Source of the DNA: Russula earlei | Lineage: Eukaryota; Basidiomycota; Agaricomycetes; Russulales; Russulaceae | Assembly (NCBI GenBank): GCA_025769875.1 | Contig: JAGFNK010000036.1 | Span: 1 to 64,000, forward strand | Reading direction: 5' to 3' | Length of the DNA stretch: 64,000 nucleotides | Part shown: piece by piece, positions 1 to 13,987 of the stretch | Layout of the letters: each line of letters opens with the position of its first letter | Numbering within the stretch: position 1 is the first letter of the stretch | Notes under the pieces: generated by a model | The model's input: the letters and a program-made list of their open reading frames with translations, nothing else | What the model was told of the DNA's origin: nothing | Databases searched by the model: none | Program-made: the position numbers and the translations under genes

Positions 1-1921
1 TCTGATTCCCTTGCACACTGCTGGCCAGCAACCAGTGATGATGCTTTTTGTGTGGCACCCCACCCCCTGTGAGCATCATTTTTGTTATCCTTTCCTCCCT
101 TTCTTTCATCTGTCTACCTAGTGTGTGCCACCACAGTTTCCCATTTTTTTCACATTTTCCCCTGTGCTAACTTTGAGAGCGATTATCCCCATTTCAGATT
201 CCCTTGCATGCTCCTGGCCAGTACAATGCTTTTTCTGTGCCACCAGTGCATGCAAGAAGCAAGGGGCCATGCAACTGGTACCCCTATTGTCTTCTCCTTC
301 CTCTCCTCCCTTCTTCTCTATATTACCCCCCCTGGAACATGATCTGCACAACCTAGAGTGCAACCAAGTCTGAGTATGACTACCTGCTCACTGGACAACA
401 CTGGCTCACCTAGACAGATTTGCATGTGTGTTTTTTCATTTTCATAGTTGCATTCTCTGACATTTTTTCTCTCATTTTCTTCTCCAGTCACCACATGTCA
501 TCCTTGGGTCATTCATGTGTACCCACTTTTCATTTTTGTGCTTTCTAACATTTTTATTTTCATTTGTTTTTCCCTCTTTTTCCATCAACAGTCCCTGGCC
601 CTCACCATCGTGTGTATCGTGTCATGCCCTCAATGACTAAACCTTGCTTGGGCAATCAGTATTGTGCCATCCTCTCCTCCCTCCTCCCATCTGCTACCTG
701 TCAACACAACGGTCATCATGCTCATGCCATGCAATCGTGATTGCCTTTGCAAACACATTCAACCAACAAACCGCCGCACCACAAAATGAAGGCCAAACAG
801 TCCTGCCTAACCCCACTGTGTTCTGGCTTTTAGGTACTTTTCTTTCATTTTCCCGTTCTCTTCTTTCTTCTTTTCTTTTCTTTTATGTTCTTGCCTCTGT
901 CTGTGACTCACATTCCAGCTGGCTTTCTTTCCCCATGCATGTGTGCATGCATTTTTACTTTTCTTTCCTGTTTCAGTTTTCTAACTACCCTCTTCCCTAT
1001 CCTTAGTTTTTCAGCCTCCTTTGACGCACAACCAGCCAATTCCCAGACCCCCAAGACCTTGATGGCACGTGACAGTTTCCCACACTTGTCATGTCATGTC
1101 AAGTTGTGTTTTCTTGGCCAGCTCTCAGCCCATTTCCTTCACTAATGTGGATGTATCACACCAAATGCAATCCAGTTGTCTATGTAACTTTCAGTGAATA
1201 TAATGATTTCATAAGATTATTATTTTTATCTTCCACTGATAAATGAGTTGATCTATATCCAGTTTAACTGGGCTGAGCTGTAGCACTATGGTTGGTTGAG
1301 TGATTAACATCAAGCACATATACTGATTGGCAGTTGACTTGGTCATATGATGAATTGCTGTCTTTGATAGGATCGTGGTAAGAGCTCAGTTTTTGGTTGG
1401 TTGAGATTTGTTGTATTGATATGGATTGTTCTGCTAGATGACATGAAGATTACACATTCACTCAAAAAGGGATTATACCCAGTAATGAGTTATCAGATAC
1501 TAAAGGCATATTAGGGCCTTTTAGAACCTGAATTTTGAACCCAAAGTGAAACATTTGAAACTCAAGGATTTTTCAGAGATCAACAATATAACTGCTAAAA
1601 TGGGCCTTATAAGTAAACAGGATTACATATGATGATAATTGTGAGATTATGATATACCTCCTCTCCCTTTAGCCAAAAAAGGATTACACATGAAGAGATT
1701 GCTCACGGCCCACTGAAGGTGCACCCCTTGGGCAAAGCCCAAGCAAGCTTCAGCTTGTTATTTACTAATTTCATCATTTTGTAATAGGAATCTATTGTAA
1801 CACAATCTAAAATGATATCTTACAAATTGTTTCCTACAAATTTATATCAAAATAATAAATTTTGTTATTCAAAATGTTACAGTTTTGTAATTCACATAAG
1901 TTGATTTCTCAACCAGTGCAA
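1..1921. other. Repeat-derived DNA, no gene recognised
   Basis: The first 1.2 kb is pyrimidine-rich on the plus strand and contains only short open frames of cysteine-, serine- and phenylalanine-rich composition that look like chance translation. From about 1200 to 1900 the sequence is AT-rich with no coding signature. CpG is scarce, as in the transposon block at 19-44 kb and unlike the gene islands. I see no domain, tRNA or matching pair of terminal repeats here. Confidence 0.5.
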
Positions 1922-2378
1922 AGACAGGCTATTTTATATGTTTTACAAGTACATTACTTAGGATATAAAAATAGGAGAAAGATGTATTTTAGGAGTTTTT
2001 TGGAGTTGGGAACAGAACTGAAATGTACATGGAACTGTATGTTAAGGAAACCTCAGACTTTGACAGAAATAATGCATTGCCTATCTGTCTGGCTGATGTG
2101 CTTGCTCCAGTTTTGGTGCATGCATGCAATTGAGTCACACATTTGCATTTCTATCAGGTATGGGAGAGTTGGAATCAAGATGGAATGAAACTTATCTTTG
2201 CATTTTTCAGACATTTCTGATTTTGATCTAAATGAAACAAGACAAAAAAAAGGAGCAAAAGTAATTTATTCTCCCCTGAGGGGAGTGGAAAATTTTGAGG
2301 GATCAAAATGATCCCAGGGATGTACCATCTTGTGCTGATGCACTCCTCTGCATATGCCCCTGTGGCCTGAAACTGCCA
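1922..2378 (-). repeat. Truncated copia-family LTR fragment
   Basis: This stretch is a diverged copy of the LTR of the copia element at 32900-39217. Shared landmarks are the run ttttatatgttttacaag, the 'ggagttttttggagt' block, the 'aataatgcattgcctat' block, and the palindromic cccctgagggg followed by a 'gatcccaggga' block. Its end at 2378 (actgcca) is the mirror of the LTR start TGGCAG. The other end is missing: homology begins only inside the LTR, so about 190 bp have been lost. No target duplication can be assigned. Confidence 0.75.
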
Positions 2379-2707
2379 CACAAGGCCCCCTCAGACATAC
2401 ACCACTGCCTATTCATTAACAGCCTCACCTGTGGTTCCCTCCTCTATGCACAATAGAAATATTTTGGTGTCTTGTTTTTCTAATACTTAATAAATAAGTG
2501 ATTGAATAAGTGGTTGAAAAGTAATTTGCTGCAATAATTTTATTTGAGTCTGAAATATTTGTGGAACAAAATATCCTTTTATGGTAGGAGTATCCAACTG
2601 TTGAAAGAACACAAAAAGCAACTTCTAGGGTCTGTGATGTTAGTGCATTGCCCTTGCCTGATCTGTCACCTTCTTCTGTGCCATCACAGTATTCAAATAT
2701 ACACAAT

Positions 2708-3101
2708 GGGCAGGAAGGGATAAGTTGACTCTGCTTATAGTCAGTCAACTCAGTGGATAATAAAAGTAAAATATCTCAAGTGCTGAGTAGGCTCTGTTGT
2801 GGCCACAAATTATATTACATAAGTAATGACTTTAGTTGAGCATGAAAAATGTGACAAAAAAGGTTGAATATGGACAGTCTACTCATTCCAGCACAACTTT
2901 ACCCTAGCCTGGTTAGTTGTGCCAGAATGAGTAGACTGTCCTTATTTAACATTTTTTGTCACAGTTTTCATGCTCAACTAAAGTCATTACTTATGTAATA
3001 TAATTTGTGGCCACAACAGAGCCTGCTCAGCACTTGAGATATTTTACTTTTATTGTCCACTGAGTTGACTATAAGCAGACTTGACTTATCCCTTCCTGCC
3101 C
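2708..3101. repeat. Palindromic MITE-like element, copy 1
   Basis: A 394-bp near-perfect inverted repeat. The left arm starts gggcaggaagggataag and the right arm ends cttatcccttcctgccc. The arms meet around 2895-2915 near the tttaccctagcctgg loop. A second copy lies at 44423-44827, so this is a mobile family and not a chance hairpin. It has no coding capacity. The element sits about 140 bp beyond the stop codon of the F-box gene, at the border between repeat DNA and the gene island. The transposase class that would move it is not evident. Confidence 0.85.
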
Positions 3102-3240
3102 GTCGTGATAATTCTCAGTCATTCATTCGATTTTTTGCTGGGGGATGAGGATATGAAGCGAACTCGCGCTGCGACCACAGTCTGAGGCAGAACCCGCTTC
3201 AAGTTGGACTAACTGATTGACCAATACTACTACCTGATCC

Positions 3241-4090
3241 CTAGTCCCATCCTTCATCCAAGCTTCCGGCCCACCCACCCTTGTCTCTTATACCCACTGT
3301 ACCCCCTAGCTTGCCTTTAATCTTCGACTTGCGACCATTGAGCTCCTTATACATCTCACGCATCTCTGTCTTGGCAGGTTTCTCGACCGCCTCAGCTTCA
3401 AGACGCCAACGCTCCTCTCTAATCTCCCGCGGGGTCTGATATCCAGATCCATATGTTGTAGGTGACGCACCTCCAGAATGGGACCGGACAGGCCCGAGAG
3501 GAGGCGAGTGATTTGATACCATTTGCGAATACATAGATGACTCCTGACTCTAAGATATGAATGAGAACGGGACATATAATGACATACCCAGTTTTGCTTT
3601 GACTCGCGTTTTGTCCACTTTCCGTGAGCTAAGCTTGTGTCATAAAAACTCGCCCTTCTATAATGCCGGAACCACACTAGACACCGGGGTGTCATGCCCG
3701 AGACTGAACAGACGAATCTGGACACACCATAATTTAAGGTCTGACTCTTGCGCCATCTCCGGGAGACACATGCACACCGGGCAAGGTCACGTATTCCGAG
3801 TAGAGTAAATATTTGCTGAGATATCTCTGTGGGAAATACCCTGAGGGGATCGGTAGATTGCTTGGTAGATGTTGTAAAAAAAGGTCCGCGAGCGGGGCGA
3901 CCGGTCCCTCCACGAGAGGGTGAGGGCGGGCGTGTCGAGGGACGAGAGCGTGTGGGTGTTCCGGGCAGTGAGAACTAGGCATCTTAGAGATACAGTCGAG
4001 CGAGGAGTAAACGATAGAGGAACGCACGACATTGACAAGTTCATCGTCTGAATCGTCCTTATCACGAACGATAGCATCGAATGCGCTCAT
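3241..4090 (-). CDS. F-box domain protein
   Basis: Four exons read from 4090 down to a TAG at 3241-3243: 4028-4090, 3728-3974, 3588-3676 and 3241-3549, giving 235 residues with every junction in frame. The N-terminus has an acidic patch (KDDSDDE), then a proline/arginine/serine-rich linker. An F-box follows at about residues 65-105 (FPTEISQQIFTLLGIRDL, then CACVSRRWRK). The C-terminus is basic and helical (REMYKELNGRKSKIKGK). F-box proteins join a substrate to the SCF ubiquitin ligase through Skp1; the substrate here is unknown, as there is no WD40 or leucine-rich repeat region. It shares a 161-bp divergent promoter with the DBF2-type kinase. Exon joins were inferred from frame and GT-AG sites. 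Confidence 0.8.
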
Positions 4091-4251
4091 GCGCCGAATG
4101 TTTCAAGATGCCTTGAAGGAGATTTGAAGCCATTGGGTAGTGGGTGTTGAGCCTCGAAAATGAAGTTGTGTGGCTGGTGCTGGTAACTAGATGACATCAC
4201 TTGTTCAGCGCTGTTACTCCCCGCCGACGTTTCTGTCGCCCGTGACATCAC

Positions 4252-6073
<1,822 letters not shown>

Positions 6074-6461
6074 TCCCTCGCGGAAAACAGGGCTCCCGGA
6101 GAGCTGTGACAAGTTTGAATTGTGATAACACCAGGGGCGCCAGTGGTTGGGTGTGGGTAGCGCGCAAAGTGGGCTGACGCCGCCAATTGACGTTGTTGGG
6201 CACTCTCCACATTTTACAGAGCCGATAGGCATCAGAAACAGGGCTGCAAATATCCCCAAACTACTACTATTGGCAGGATAGATAGAAGAGTCTGGTGATA
6301 CATGGTTCCCATTGTAAACGCAATGACAGCAAGAGTTAGCCACGGTTCGTGAAAGTCTCAACAATACCTATTTGAATCTGTTAGGAGGGCCTTGTGAAAC
6401 TCGTCCAAGTGCGCGCCTCACCGCGTGAATGGACATCTATTTGTGCCGAGCGGACGAGGAC

Positions 6462-8419
6462 CTACAGGACCTCGTCCTCATAGTCAGTGTAATCTTTCAC
6501 ACGAAGGTGAATCATAGGCAACAAGAACGCCAATCCGGCAACGAGGAGTGCCCAAGTTGAGAGGAATAAATTCATATACCTGGGAGTTTGGATCAACAAA
6601 ATGGGTAAATACCATCCTGCGCTACTTACGGCACTTTCATAGCATCTGCACGCCAAACACCGGCGGCCCCGGCGGACTGTACAGATTTGTCTGCAAAAAA
6701 AGTAATGTTGGTACGTGGGGAAACAAGAAAACCACGCAAAACTACTTACAAAAACCGGTAAAGTATGCAAGCTTCGCGGGATCATTTGACATGGCGCCCA
6801 TCATCCAATACGCTGTTGTCTGCCACATAGCGTCGAGAAGCCCGCAACAGATGTAAAGAAAGAGATGGCCCGTGTAGCCTTTGTCGTAGATATCCATCTT
6901 AGACCCATCGGGTGGCATGGACTGTCGCGTGTACGCGCTTGGCACCTTCGGTTAGGAGCCAATGGGATAGATGCTAAAGTACCCACCGCTGGTAGAAGAA
7001 GCCCCACAGATGGACAGCGAGAACAAAGACAATAAGTATGGACCAACCAGCGAAAGCGCGGGCCCGACGGCGAAATTGGTGCTGGTCTAAAAGCAGGCCG
7101 ATGGAAATTGAGCCCAGAATTTGTGAGTTCCAATAAACAAGGTTATTTAGCGACCGTGCACGAATGTTGAATAGTGCAGCATTGTAATCATTGAACTCTG
7201 GTCATCAGGGGGTGTTGGATTAAAAGTGACTTGAGACCTAGTACAACTTACGCCATGTGTAAAACCAATTACTAGCGAGAAACATGGGAAAGAGAAGCAC
7301 GATGAGGGGATCGGTGCGTAAAGCGATGTATAAATTATGTATTTCGGTCCTCCAGGATGGCTGATGAGGCGTCGTCACCTTGGTGCCATCAGTTCGGACC
7401 ATTTTTTCGGGATCCGCCATGAAAAGAGGGATGAGTGTACCCATTCCTGTGAGAATCATAAAGACGATCTATCACAAAGTGGTGAGCAATGCCTGTAGTT
7501 AAGGTGAATGCGCACATATGTGCCATTAGACACTGGGGGGTGATTGTAAGTTTGTTACTCAATGCGCAAAGAAACCTAGCTCACCCCGGTTAGCCTAAGG
7601 AGGGACGATGACAGGCATTAAGTATTGGAAAGGGGAAGCAGGTGGGAAGACACACCTCCGAATGGAAATTCCTCCCCAAGGAAACAGCAGCACCAACAAC
7701 GCCACCTAAATTAAAGATGGACCAGAAAATGCCAATGAATTTGCCCTTTTGATCCTCAGTGGGATACGCAAGCATGAGCGATCCCTGGGCGGTCCAAAGC
7801 AAGCCAGCACACAAGCCAAGTAAGGCTCCAGCCGCAATGACAAAACCTCCGGCATTCTTGTGGATGTTGACGACGCTATGGCAGGGGATCAGATCCCAAC
7901 AAAGGTGGGTAACAGGGCCTTACAGATATGAGGCTATGTAAATGGCATACCCCGAACTGCCAAGCAAGAGGGTCATTCGAGGGCCGAGGATGTTATTAAC
8001 AGAACTAAGACAAATCAAATCAGCCTGTGGAGTAACGAGAGATAAGGAGACACGAACCCAGCAAAAAAGGCCGCTACGGCAAAGGTGGCATACAAGGTCG
8101 AATTAGCGTTGGCGCTCGTAGTGCTGTCGACTTGACCACCAGCACCAAGCCCATTTAGAGCGTTAAAGAGACCTGGACAGGCGAAACAGACAAAACCGAG
8201 GAGTACGACCTGCGTGTATGGGTTGTAATAAAAGGCCTTCAAACCTGAGGGACGGTCGTAGAGATAAGGGTATTGTGTGGCGGTGTGGCGAGGGCTGCTT
8301 GACCCACTAGGTTAACCGATGAGGGCGGGACAGGGGGACAGGTCATACTCATCATGAACGGAATTGTCAACGTCAACACGAAAGTCAGGTCCACGCTTTT
8401 CAGTGGGATTGCCTGGCAT
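6462..8419 (-). CDS. UNC93-like major facilitator membrane protein
   Basis: A multi-exon gene read from ATG at 8419; an in-frame TGA lies upstream of that start. Exon 1 (8317-8419) encodes a short hydrophilic N-terminus (MPGNPTEKRG) and is joined across 8245-8316 to LKAFYYNPYTQVV, the start of the first membrane segment. Later exons carry many hydrophobic helices, for example LLGFVCFACPGLFNALNG, and LWTAQGSLMLAYPTEDQKG followed by IFWSIFNLGGVVGAA. The last segment (STWALLVAGLAFLLPMIH) precedes an acidic tail ending YEDEVL at 6462. The LWTAQG-yPtedqKG region is typical of UNC93/DUF895 proteins, which are MFS-fold membrane proteins of mostly unknown substrate in fungi. The coding part is interrupted by many short introns, so exact exon borders in the middle are less sure. 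Confidence 0.85.
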
Positions 8420-8779
8420 GGGACGAGGCCCCGGAAGAGCAGGGAAGGATACGGGATTGTGAGAACGAGCGAATCATGGACCTGTTGATCTTGATCTCGA
8501 ACCTTGCTTGATCCCCTCACCGCACCACACAGCCCTGCACACGCACAACCCCGAAACCAACTACTCATTGCATTATATCATTCATTATAGTCTCCCACAA
8601 CCGGAGCGGGTGCTGTCTTCACCCTACTATGAAACGAGGCTCAACGAATGCTACGTAGGCGAAACCCTGCAGGACGCAGGACATAGGGACAGAAGTTGAA
8701 CAGGATCGATTCCGTACCAACGATTGATCAGTGAGAGAAAAAAAAAAAAAACGAAACGTGGCTGGGTCAAAGCGAATCC

Positions 8780-9486
8780 TTATTCTGATGTAGCAGTGGC
8801 CACACGATCGCGCAAGCCCTCTGCGGTGACTGTGTCATTTGAAAAAGCGCGCGAGGAAGTGGCGCGGTGAGAAACATTTGCGAGAACGGGTCTCAACACG
8901 CCGTAGTAAGTTGTTTGTGCGCCCTGTCAAGTAGATTTATGATGAGTAAAGGATGATGGGATAACAAAGGACACTGACGCGGAATGCGGGAAGTTGCAGC
9001 CAAAGAATGAAGAGTGTCTTGAACGAAAAATACCACGGGAAATAGTAGAGTAAGGCACGGAGGGCAAAGCCTTCGGCAAAGTTGAAAAACCCAAATATAA
9101 CCCAATACGTGAGCCACTGCGCGTCATCATCGTTACCTGGTGACTCAAGGGCCTTGAAAGAAAGGTAGGCAGGAAGCCCCCACCCAATAAAGTTGGAGAC
9201 AGGCGCAGCGAGGGCGTTGACAAAATGGAGGAGAGTGAGGAGAGTGACGGTCCCGAGAAAAGCATACGCCTTAGGCACCTGAACGCGCTGCTCTAGGCTG
9301 ACGAGAACAGGATACTTGGAGAGCTTCAAGCGGAAGCGCGGCATCATCCATTCGTTTAGCCCCACAAAAGTGACAGAGGGCAAGCGGACGCACCTCCTTA
9401 TCCAATTGATCTACATAATAATGTGCCTTGACCTGGGCCTGCTGGAAGGCGGGGTGCTGCTGGACTTTTTGCTGGGCAGACGACAT
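8780..9486 (-). CDS. YOP1: YOP1/REEP5 (DP1) ER tubule-shaping protein
   Basis: Three exons (9394-9486, 8979-9323, 8780-8923) give 193 residues with all joins in frame. The start MSSAQQKVQQHPAFQQAQ leads through HYYVDQLDKE directly into LSKYPVLVSLEQRVQVPKAY. The TB2/DP1/HVA22 domain has two long hairpin membrane segments, the signature FIGWGLPAYLSFKALESP and a second one around WLTYWVIFGFFNFAE. The motif LPAFRGAQTTYYG spans the last intron and is diagnostic of Yop1. Yop1 bends ER membrane into tubules with reticulons. A short C-terminal tail ends TATSE. It is divergent from OST5 with 283 bp between start codons. Confidence 0.95.
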
Positions 9487-9769
9487 CTAAGGTGGTGATA
9501 GCCACAAGTAAGGTCACGGTAAGTCAATTGGATGAGAGTACGACAGAAGAGAGTACGAGCGAGCTGAGTGGTTGGCTACTTACGACGGGGACTGGCGAAA
9601 GTTGTGGAGGTCGTGGATGTTAGAAGCAAGAGCGACCAGGGCTGGGAGCAAGGTGATATGGTGGTGTTGATGACGCGTGTTTGCCATCTGTGTGTGGTGG
9701 CACTTACGTCAGCGCCTTCTTCCCTACTCACCCCCCAACTTGCTCTCCACTGGTTAATTGCTTGATACC

Positions 9770-10131
9770 ATGTCTGATGGGCCCCTGGGAACATACGAAA
9801 CAGTGAAGGTGTGTAAGATCCCCATTTTACTCGTGTTCGGCCACTTGATTTGCCTTCAGCACCTTCACAAAACAATGCCAGCATTCTCTCCTTATGTGCC
9901 AGTTGGCGTCCTCTCGTATCTCGCATTCATTCTTCTCACTGCAACCTTCGGACTCGCATTTTATTTCACTACGTATGTGGTCACCATATCATTCTTCGAT
10001 TCCATCTTACAAACTACAGTCTCTCGAAATCGACGATCCCTACGCGCGAGGTGGTCGTGGCCTTTATAGCTAGCGTTCTTGGCGGCTATGGCATAGTAGC
10101 ACTCTTCTGTTCCGTTGGTGTATATGTATAG
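9770..10131 (+). CDS. OST5: Oligosaccharyltransferase subunit OST5 (TMEM258 family)
   Basis: Three exons (9770-9808, 9860-9972, 10020-10131) give 87 residues, the usual size of this family. Two membrane segments are visible: SYLAFILLTATFGLAFYF, and VVAFIASVLGGYGIVALF ending in SVGVYV at the C-terminus; that terminal hydrophobic ending is the family hallmark. The preceding FSPYVPVGV matches the usual family N-terminus. Ost5 is a small subunit of the ER complex that transfers N-glycans. Exon 1 could be untranslated if translation begins at the second in-frame Met (MPAFSP). The gene ends 62 bp before the stop codon of the convergent RPA12 gene. Confidence 0.88.
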
Positions 10132-10193
10132 CGCAGCCTCCATCACTTGAACTAAAAGGACGTCTCCACTCGTTGATGAATGGGGCCATGAGA

Positions 10194-10855
10194 TCAATTA
10201 TTTATACGCCAGCCATGTTTGCAGTGAACACACTGCGTTGAGATGAGGGCATATCATGAGAAAGCCAATTACAGAACCCCCAAATACGTACCGTGTACAA
10301 TATAGTCGATCCTTCGTCAGCGCTGCGCATCTAGCAGAACCGAGTTAAGCTGGTGAGGGGACAAACAAATGATCCAGAGCACGAGCCTGAATCTCTTTAG
10401 AATAAGCTTCAGTGTGACCACATTCCGGGCACAACTCGGTGACCTGGCCAGCGAAGAGTATTTATGACCACGCCGCGGAGAAATGTTAGATACAATTACC
10501 TTCAATAACGTGTCAGATCCCTCGTGAACCTTGGTCTTGGTCTTACGCCTCTGTCTCAGCAAAGATGTGAAAGCGTCAGGGTGTGAATGAGTGGTTATCG
10601 TGCTATTTTCATAGGCTAGGCAGAAATTGAGTATAAAGGAAAGGCACAAAGGGGCAGTGGGACGCACAGCTCGCTGGTTCAATATGACCACATTGGTCAC
10701 ACCTAACGTCCACTTCGTCTCCAAGGGGGAGATCGAGAAGTGTACCGCAATACGGGCAGAAAAGCAACGAACCTGGTTGTCCTCAAGAGGTAGGAGCCAA
10801 AATGTCGGCAGACGCACGCTGATCACGTACCAATCCTGTGTGCAAGAGCGGACAT
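10194..10855 (-). CDS. RPA12: RNA polymerase I subunit RPA12 (zinc-ribbon protein)
   Basis: Six short exons (10831-10855, 10668-10772, 10500-10615, 10387-10443, 10292-10330, 10194-10232) give 126 residues, the normal family length. The N-terminal zinc ribbon is FCPYCGTLLDL with a second pair CDQCGH. The C-terminal TFIIS-like ribbon is LCPECGHTEAYSKEIQ, then MRSADEGSTILYTCVHC and HGWRINN. The acidic pair DE in SADEG is the active-centre hairpin used for RNA cleavage in TFIIS-type ribbons. The intron at 10331-10386 reads GC-AG if the diagnostic QMRSADEG is to be preserved; using the nearby GT gives a stop. It is divergent from the aminopeptidase gene (211 bp between starts). Confidence 0.93.
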
Positions 10856-11066
10856 ATCTTATCATAGAGCAATCTGTTGTCTTGCCTGCTTGCTGCTGCT
10901 ACCAGTGCTGTCCAGTCACGGCGGCAGACCATTTATTAGGTGCACGTGATGGTGATGTCCTTTTATGTAATGGGAGTCAGTCAGGTGACCCCTCAGCTCG
11001 GTTCTCCCCTCCCGATACCGATCAGCACCACAGCACTACTGTTGCAACCAAACAGGGCCGGATACA

Positions 11067-13752
11067 ATGCCAGACCCGACCACGCAATCCAACTATCAGC
11101 AAATTTATACCACAAACGTTGACTTCCACTGGAAACTGGACTTTGAAAATCAAATCATTGACGGGTCCGCAACACATACGGTTCTGGCGCGAGAAGATGG
11201 GATAAAACAAGTCATGTGCATATATCACTTATTGAACCATTACCGTCATTGGATTGCATTGACAATGTTTTCTCAAAAGTTTTGATACGTCAAATCTGGA
11301 AATCAGGAACGTGCTGGTGGATGATCGCACGGTTGAAGTAAGTTGTCCTAATGACGTTTCGAAAGCCTTGATTTATTGCGGGCTGGTGAAGTTCGTTCTT
11401 GGTGCCGAACACGAAGTTATGGGCTCGGCATTACACGTACCTCTCGTTCCGGGGATACAAACAGGCTCCATAATGAAGGTCACAATATTCTACAAAACAA
11501 CGAAGGGAAGCACAGCACTTCAATGGCTAACTAAGGAGTAAATTCAGGCCAGTTTGCGTATACTTGGTTATATTTATATCGCATGCTCTAGGCAGACACA
11601 AGGGAAGCAATTCGCCTATCTCTTCAGCCAGTGCCAACCGATATACGCCAGAACATTGGCACCATTACAAGGTAAGAGTCTTTGCTATATGCAATCTTGT
11701 CTCACACATTCAAAACTTGCGTAGATACCCCCTCGTTGAAGATTGTGCGTCGCTCACAAGCCAAGAAAGTGAAAGAAGTTCTGACTCCTCCCTCCCAGAC
11801 TTACACGGCAACGGTTGCATCCGTACTCCCAGTCCTTCTCTCCGCTATCCGTGTCTCTCCGCCATCTGACGGCCTCGCTCATGATGGGAAACTGGTTGGG
11901 AAAGATGTTGTCAGCTACGTATACAAGCAGGTATGGCTGGCATCTGTCTTTCAGGACTGGATATCGCGATCTGATGTCTCATGTTTTATGTTCAGCCAGT
12001 TGGGATCCCCTCATATTTGATCGCAATTGCCAGTGGCAACCTCCGCTATAAGCCTTTCCCCTTGATTGAGGGAAGAAGTTGGAAAAGCGGCGTGTGGGCA
12101 GAGCCTGAATTGTTAGAAGCTTCCTACTGGGAGTTTAGCGAAGATACCGGGAGGTCGACATTTCATCTCGTCCTACGACTTTGCCGTGATTGAGATCTAA
12201 CTGGGTGTAGATTTCTCGCCAAGGAGGAGGATATCGTTGGTCCTTACAAATTTGGTGTTTACGACGTCTTGGTGCTTCCTCCGTCCTTCCCTTATGGAGG
12301 CATGGTGAGTGGCTTCACAAATCTCCTCCCAGGCTTCTTTGAATATCCCTGAGAAGGAAAACGCATGTCTTTCTTTCTTGACTCCCAGTGCGTGTTAGTA
12401 TCCAAATTTTCTTGTCGACTCCTGATTAGCGTGCCCAGCACTTCTCGCTGGGGACAGAACACTGGTTGATGTCGTCGTACACGAACTGACCCATTCTTGG
12501 TTTGGAAACGGTATTACGTAAGCCGTTCGAGTGAAATTTTTATTTTATTTTACCGAAATGTCGTGCAGCCACGCAGAAGCGACACACTTTTGGCTTAATG
12601 AAGGGTGGACAACATACATTGAACGCCTGTTGCAACAGTTTCTTCACTCTCCTGCAGAGCGTGACTTCCAATATATTCTCGGTTCTACAGCCTTGAGCGA
12701 AGCTTTGGAGAACTACGTAGACAGACCGAAGTATCAGCGTCTGGTCATCGATTTCGAGCCTGGCGAAGATCCCGACGAGGCGTTCAGCAGCATCCCGTAT
12801 GAGAAGGGTTCCACCTTCCTTTTATACCTGGGTAGGCGTTTTTTTTTTTGTTCTCGCCTCCTTCAACGTCTGAATTCGTGTCTTCAGAACAGACGCTTGG
12901 TGGCTTGGATGTCTTCTTACCATATATCCGAGACTACGTTGCAACCTTCCAAGGAAAAAGTATTACGACATGGGACTGGAAAGCCCATATATATTCTTAC
13001 TTTGAGAGATACGGTGTCCAGGAAAAGCTGGATGCGTTGAATAGCGTTGACTGGGATGTGAGCTCGTGTTTGTAATGAGCCAAGAGGTTGTTCGCTGACC
13101 CGTCGTCAGTCGTGGTTCTACGGCGAAGGCATGAAACTCCCTGTGGAACTTTCGTATGACACGACCCTTTCCGAACCCGCCTATAGGCTTGCTGCGCAAT
13201 GGGACGCCTCACGGTTCACATCTGATGTAACCAAGCTGGATTTCTCCGCATCCGACGTGGAAACCTTCAACTCAAACCAAAAGAGTTGAGTAGTCGATGA
13301 CTTCATTTCTCCTATTTCTCAACTCGATTACACAGTCGTATTCCTTGAACATCTTGGAACATACGCGCCCTTACCCTCACTCACATTGTGCATCTTGGCA
13401 GAATCTATGAAGTAGCTACATCTGCGAATGCCGAGATCCGCCTGCGTTTCTACAATGTCGCGCTGAAAGATCCGACATCGTTATCGGCGTCCGACTTTGC
13501 TGGAAAAGCCCTTGATTGGGTGACAGGGCGCGATGGAACAGGCATGATCAAGGGGCCGCATGAAGTTCTGCCGTCCTATGTTCCGGGCGGCGAGTAGAAT
13601 AGATGCTGCTCTTGCAATGCAGTATTTTGCGCAATCAGAGGAAGAATTTCATCCGATCGCAAGAAAATTGATAGAGAAGGTGCGTTTGAGATGCATCGCA
13701 CAGCGCTGAATGACGCTGACGCTTCTGGCAGGATCTTGGTGTACGTAACTAG
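11067..13752 (+). CDS. LAP2: Leukotriene-A4-hydrolase-type zinc aminopeptidase (M1 family)
   Basis: A gene of a dozen or so exons, from ATG at 11067 to a TAG at 13750-13752. Order of landmarks: [17 protein letters not shown] near the N-terminus; [20 protein letters not shown] and [33 protein letters not shown]; the substrate-binding GGMEN spliced across the intron at about 12305-12356; the zinc site [12 protein letters not shown] (HExxH) and the third ligand in [12 protein letters not shown]; a C-terminal helical domain ending [15 protein letters not shown]. The family has aminopeptidase and, variably, epoxide hydrolase activity in the cytosol. Oddity: near 13552-13555 the frame breaks at a gggg run. 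Removing one g restores [11 protein letters not shown] and the rest of the C-terminus; as written the protein would stop at 13597. Confidence 0.92.
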
Positions 13753-13987
13753 TGATGACCAGGCAAAAAAAGGCTTGTAAAAGCTCCACGGAAACAGATA
13801 ACTTTAACAAGCAAACGCTTGCTACACATGCCCATTGCATGAACTGGGTGATTATGTGAATTTCCCGAGGCTGGGCCAACAACTTCGCGTGTTAATGAAT
13901 CTTTGAAGTTGATACCAGACTATTCTCGGTTCCGATTTCCAGACATGCAGCCATACCAACAACAGTGCAGACAAAGCTAGGAGCCCT

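Noticed and set aside
3734..4090. An uninterrupted 118-codon frame as a separate protein
   Set aside because: Splicing of 3975-4027 shifts the reading into a proline-rich linker and an F-box that continue into later exons, whereas the unspliced frame has no domain.
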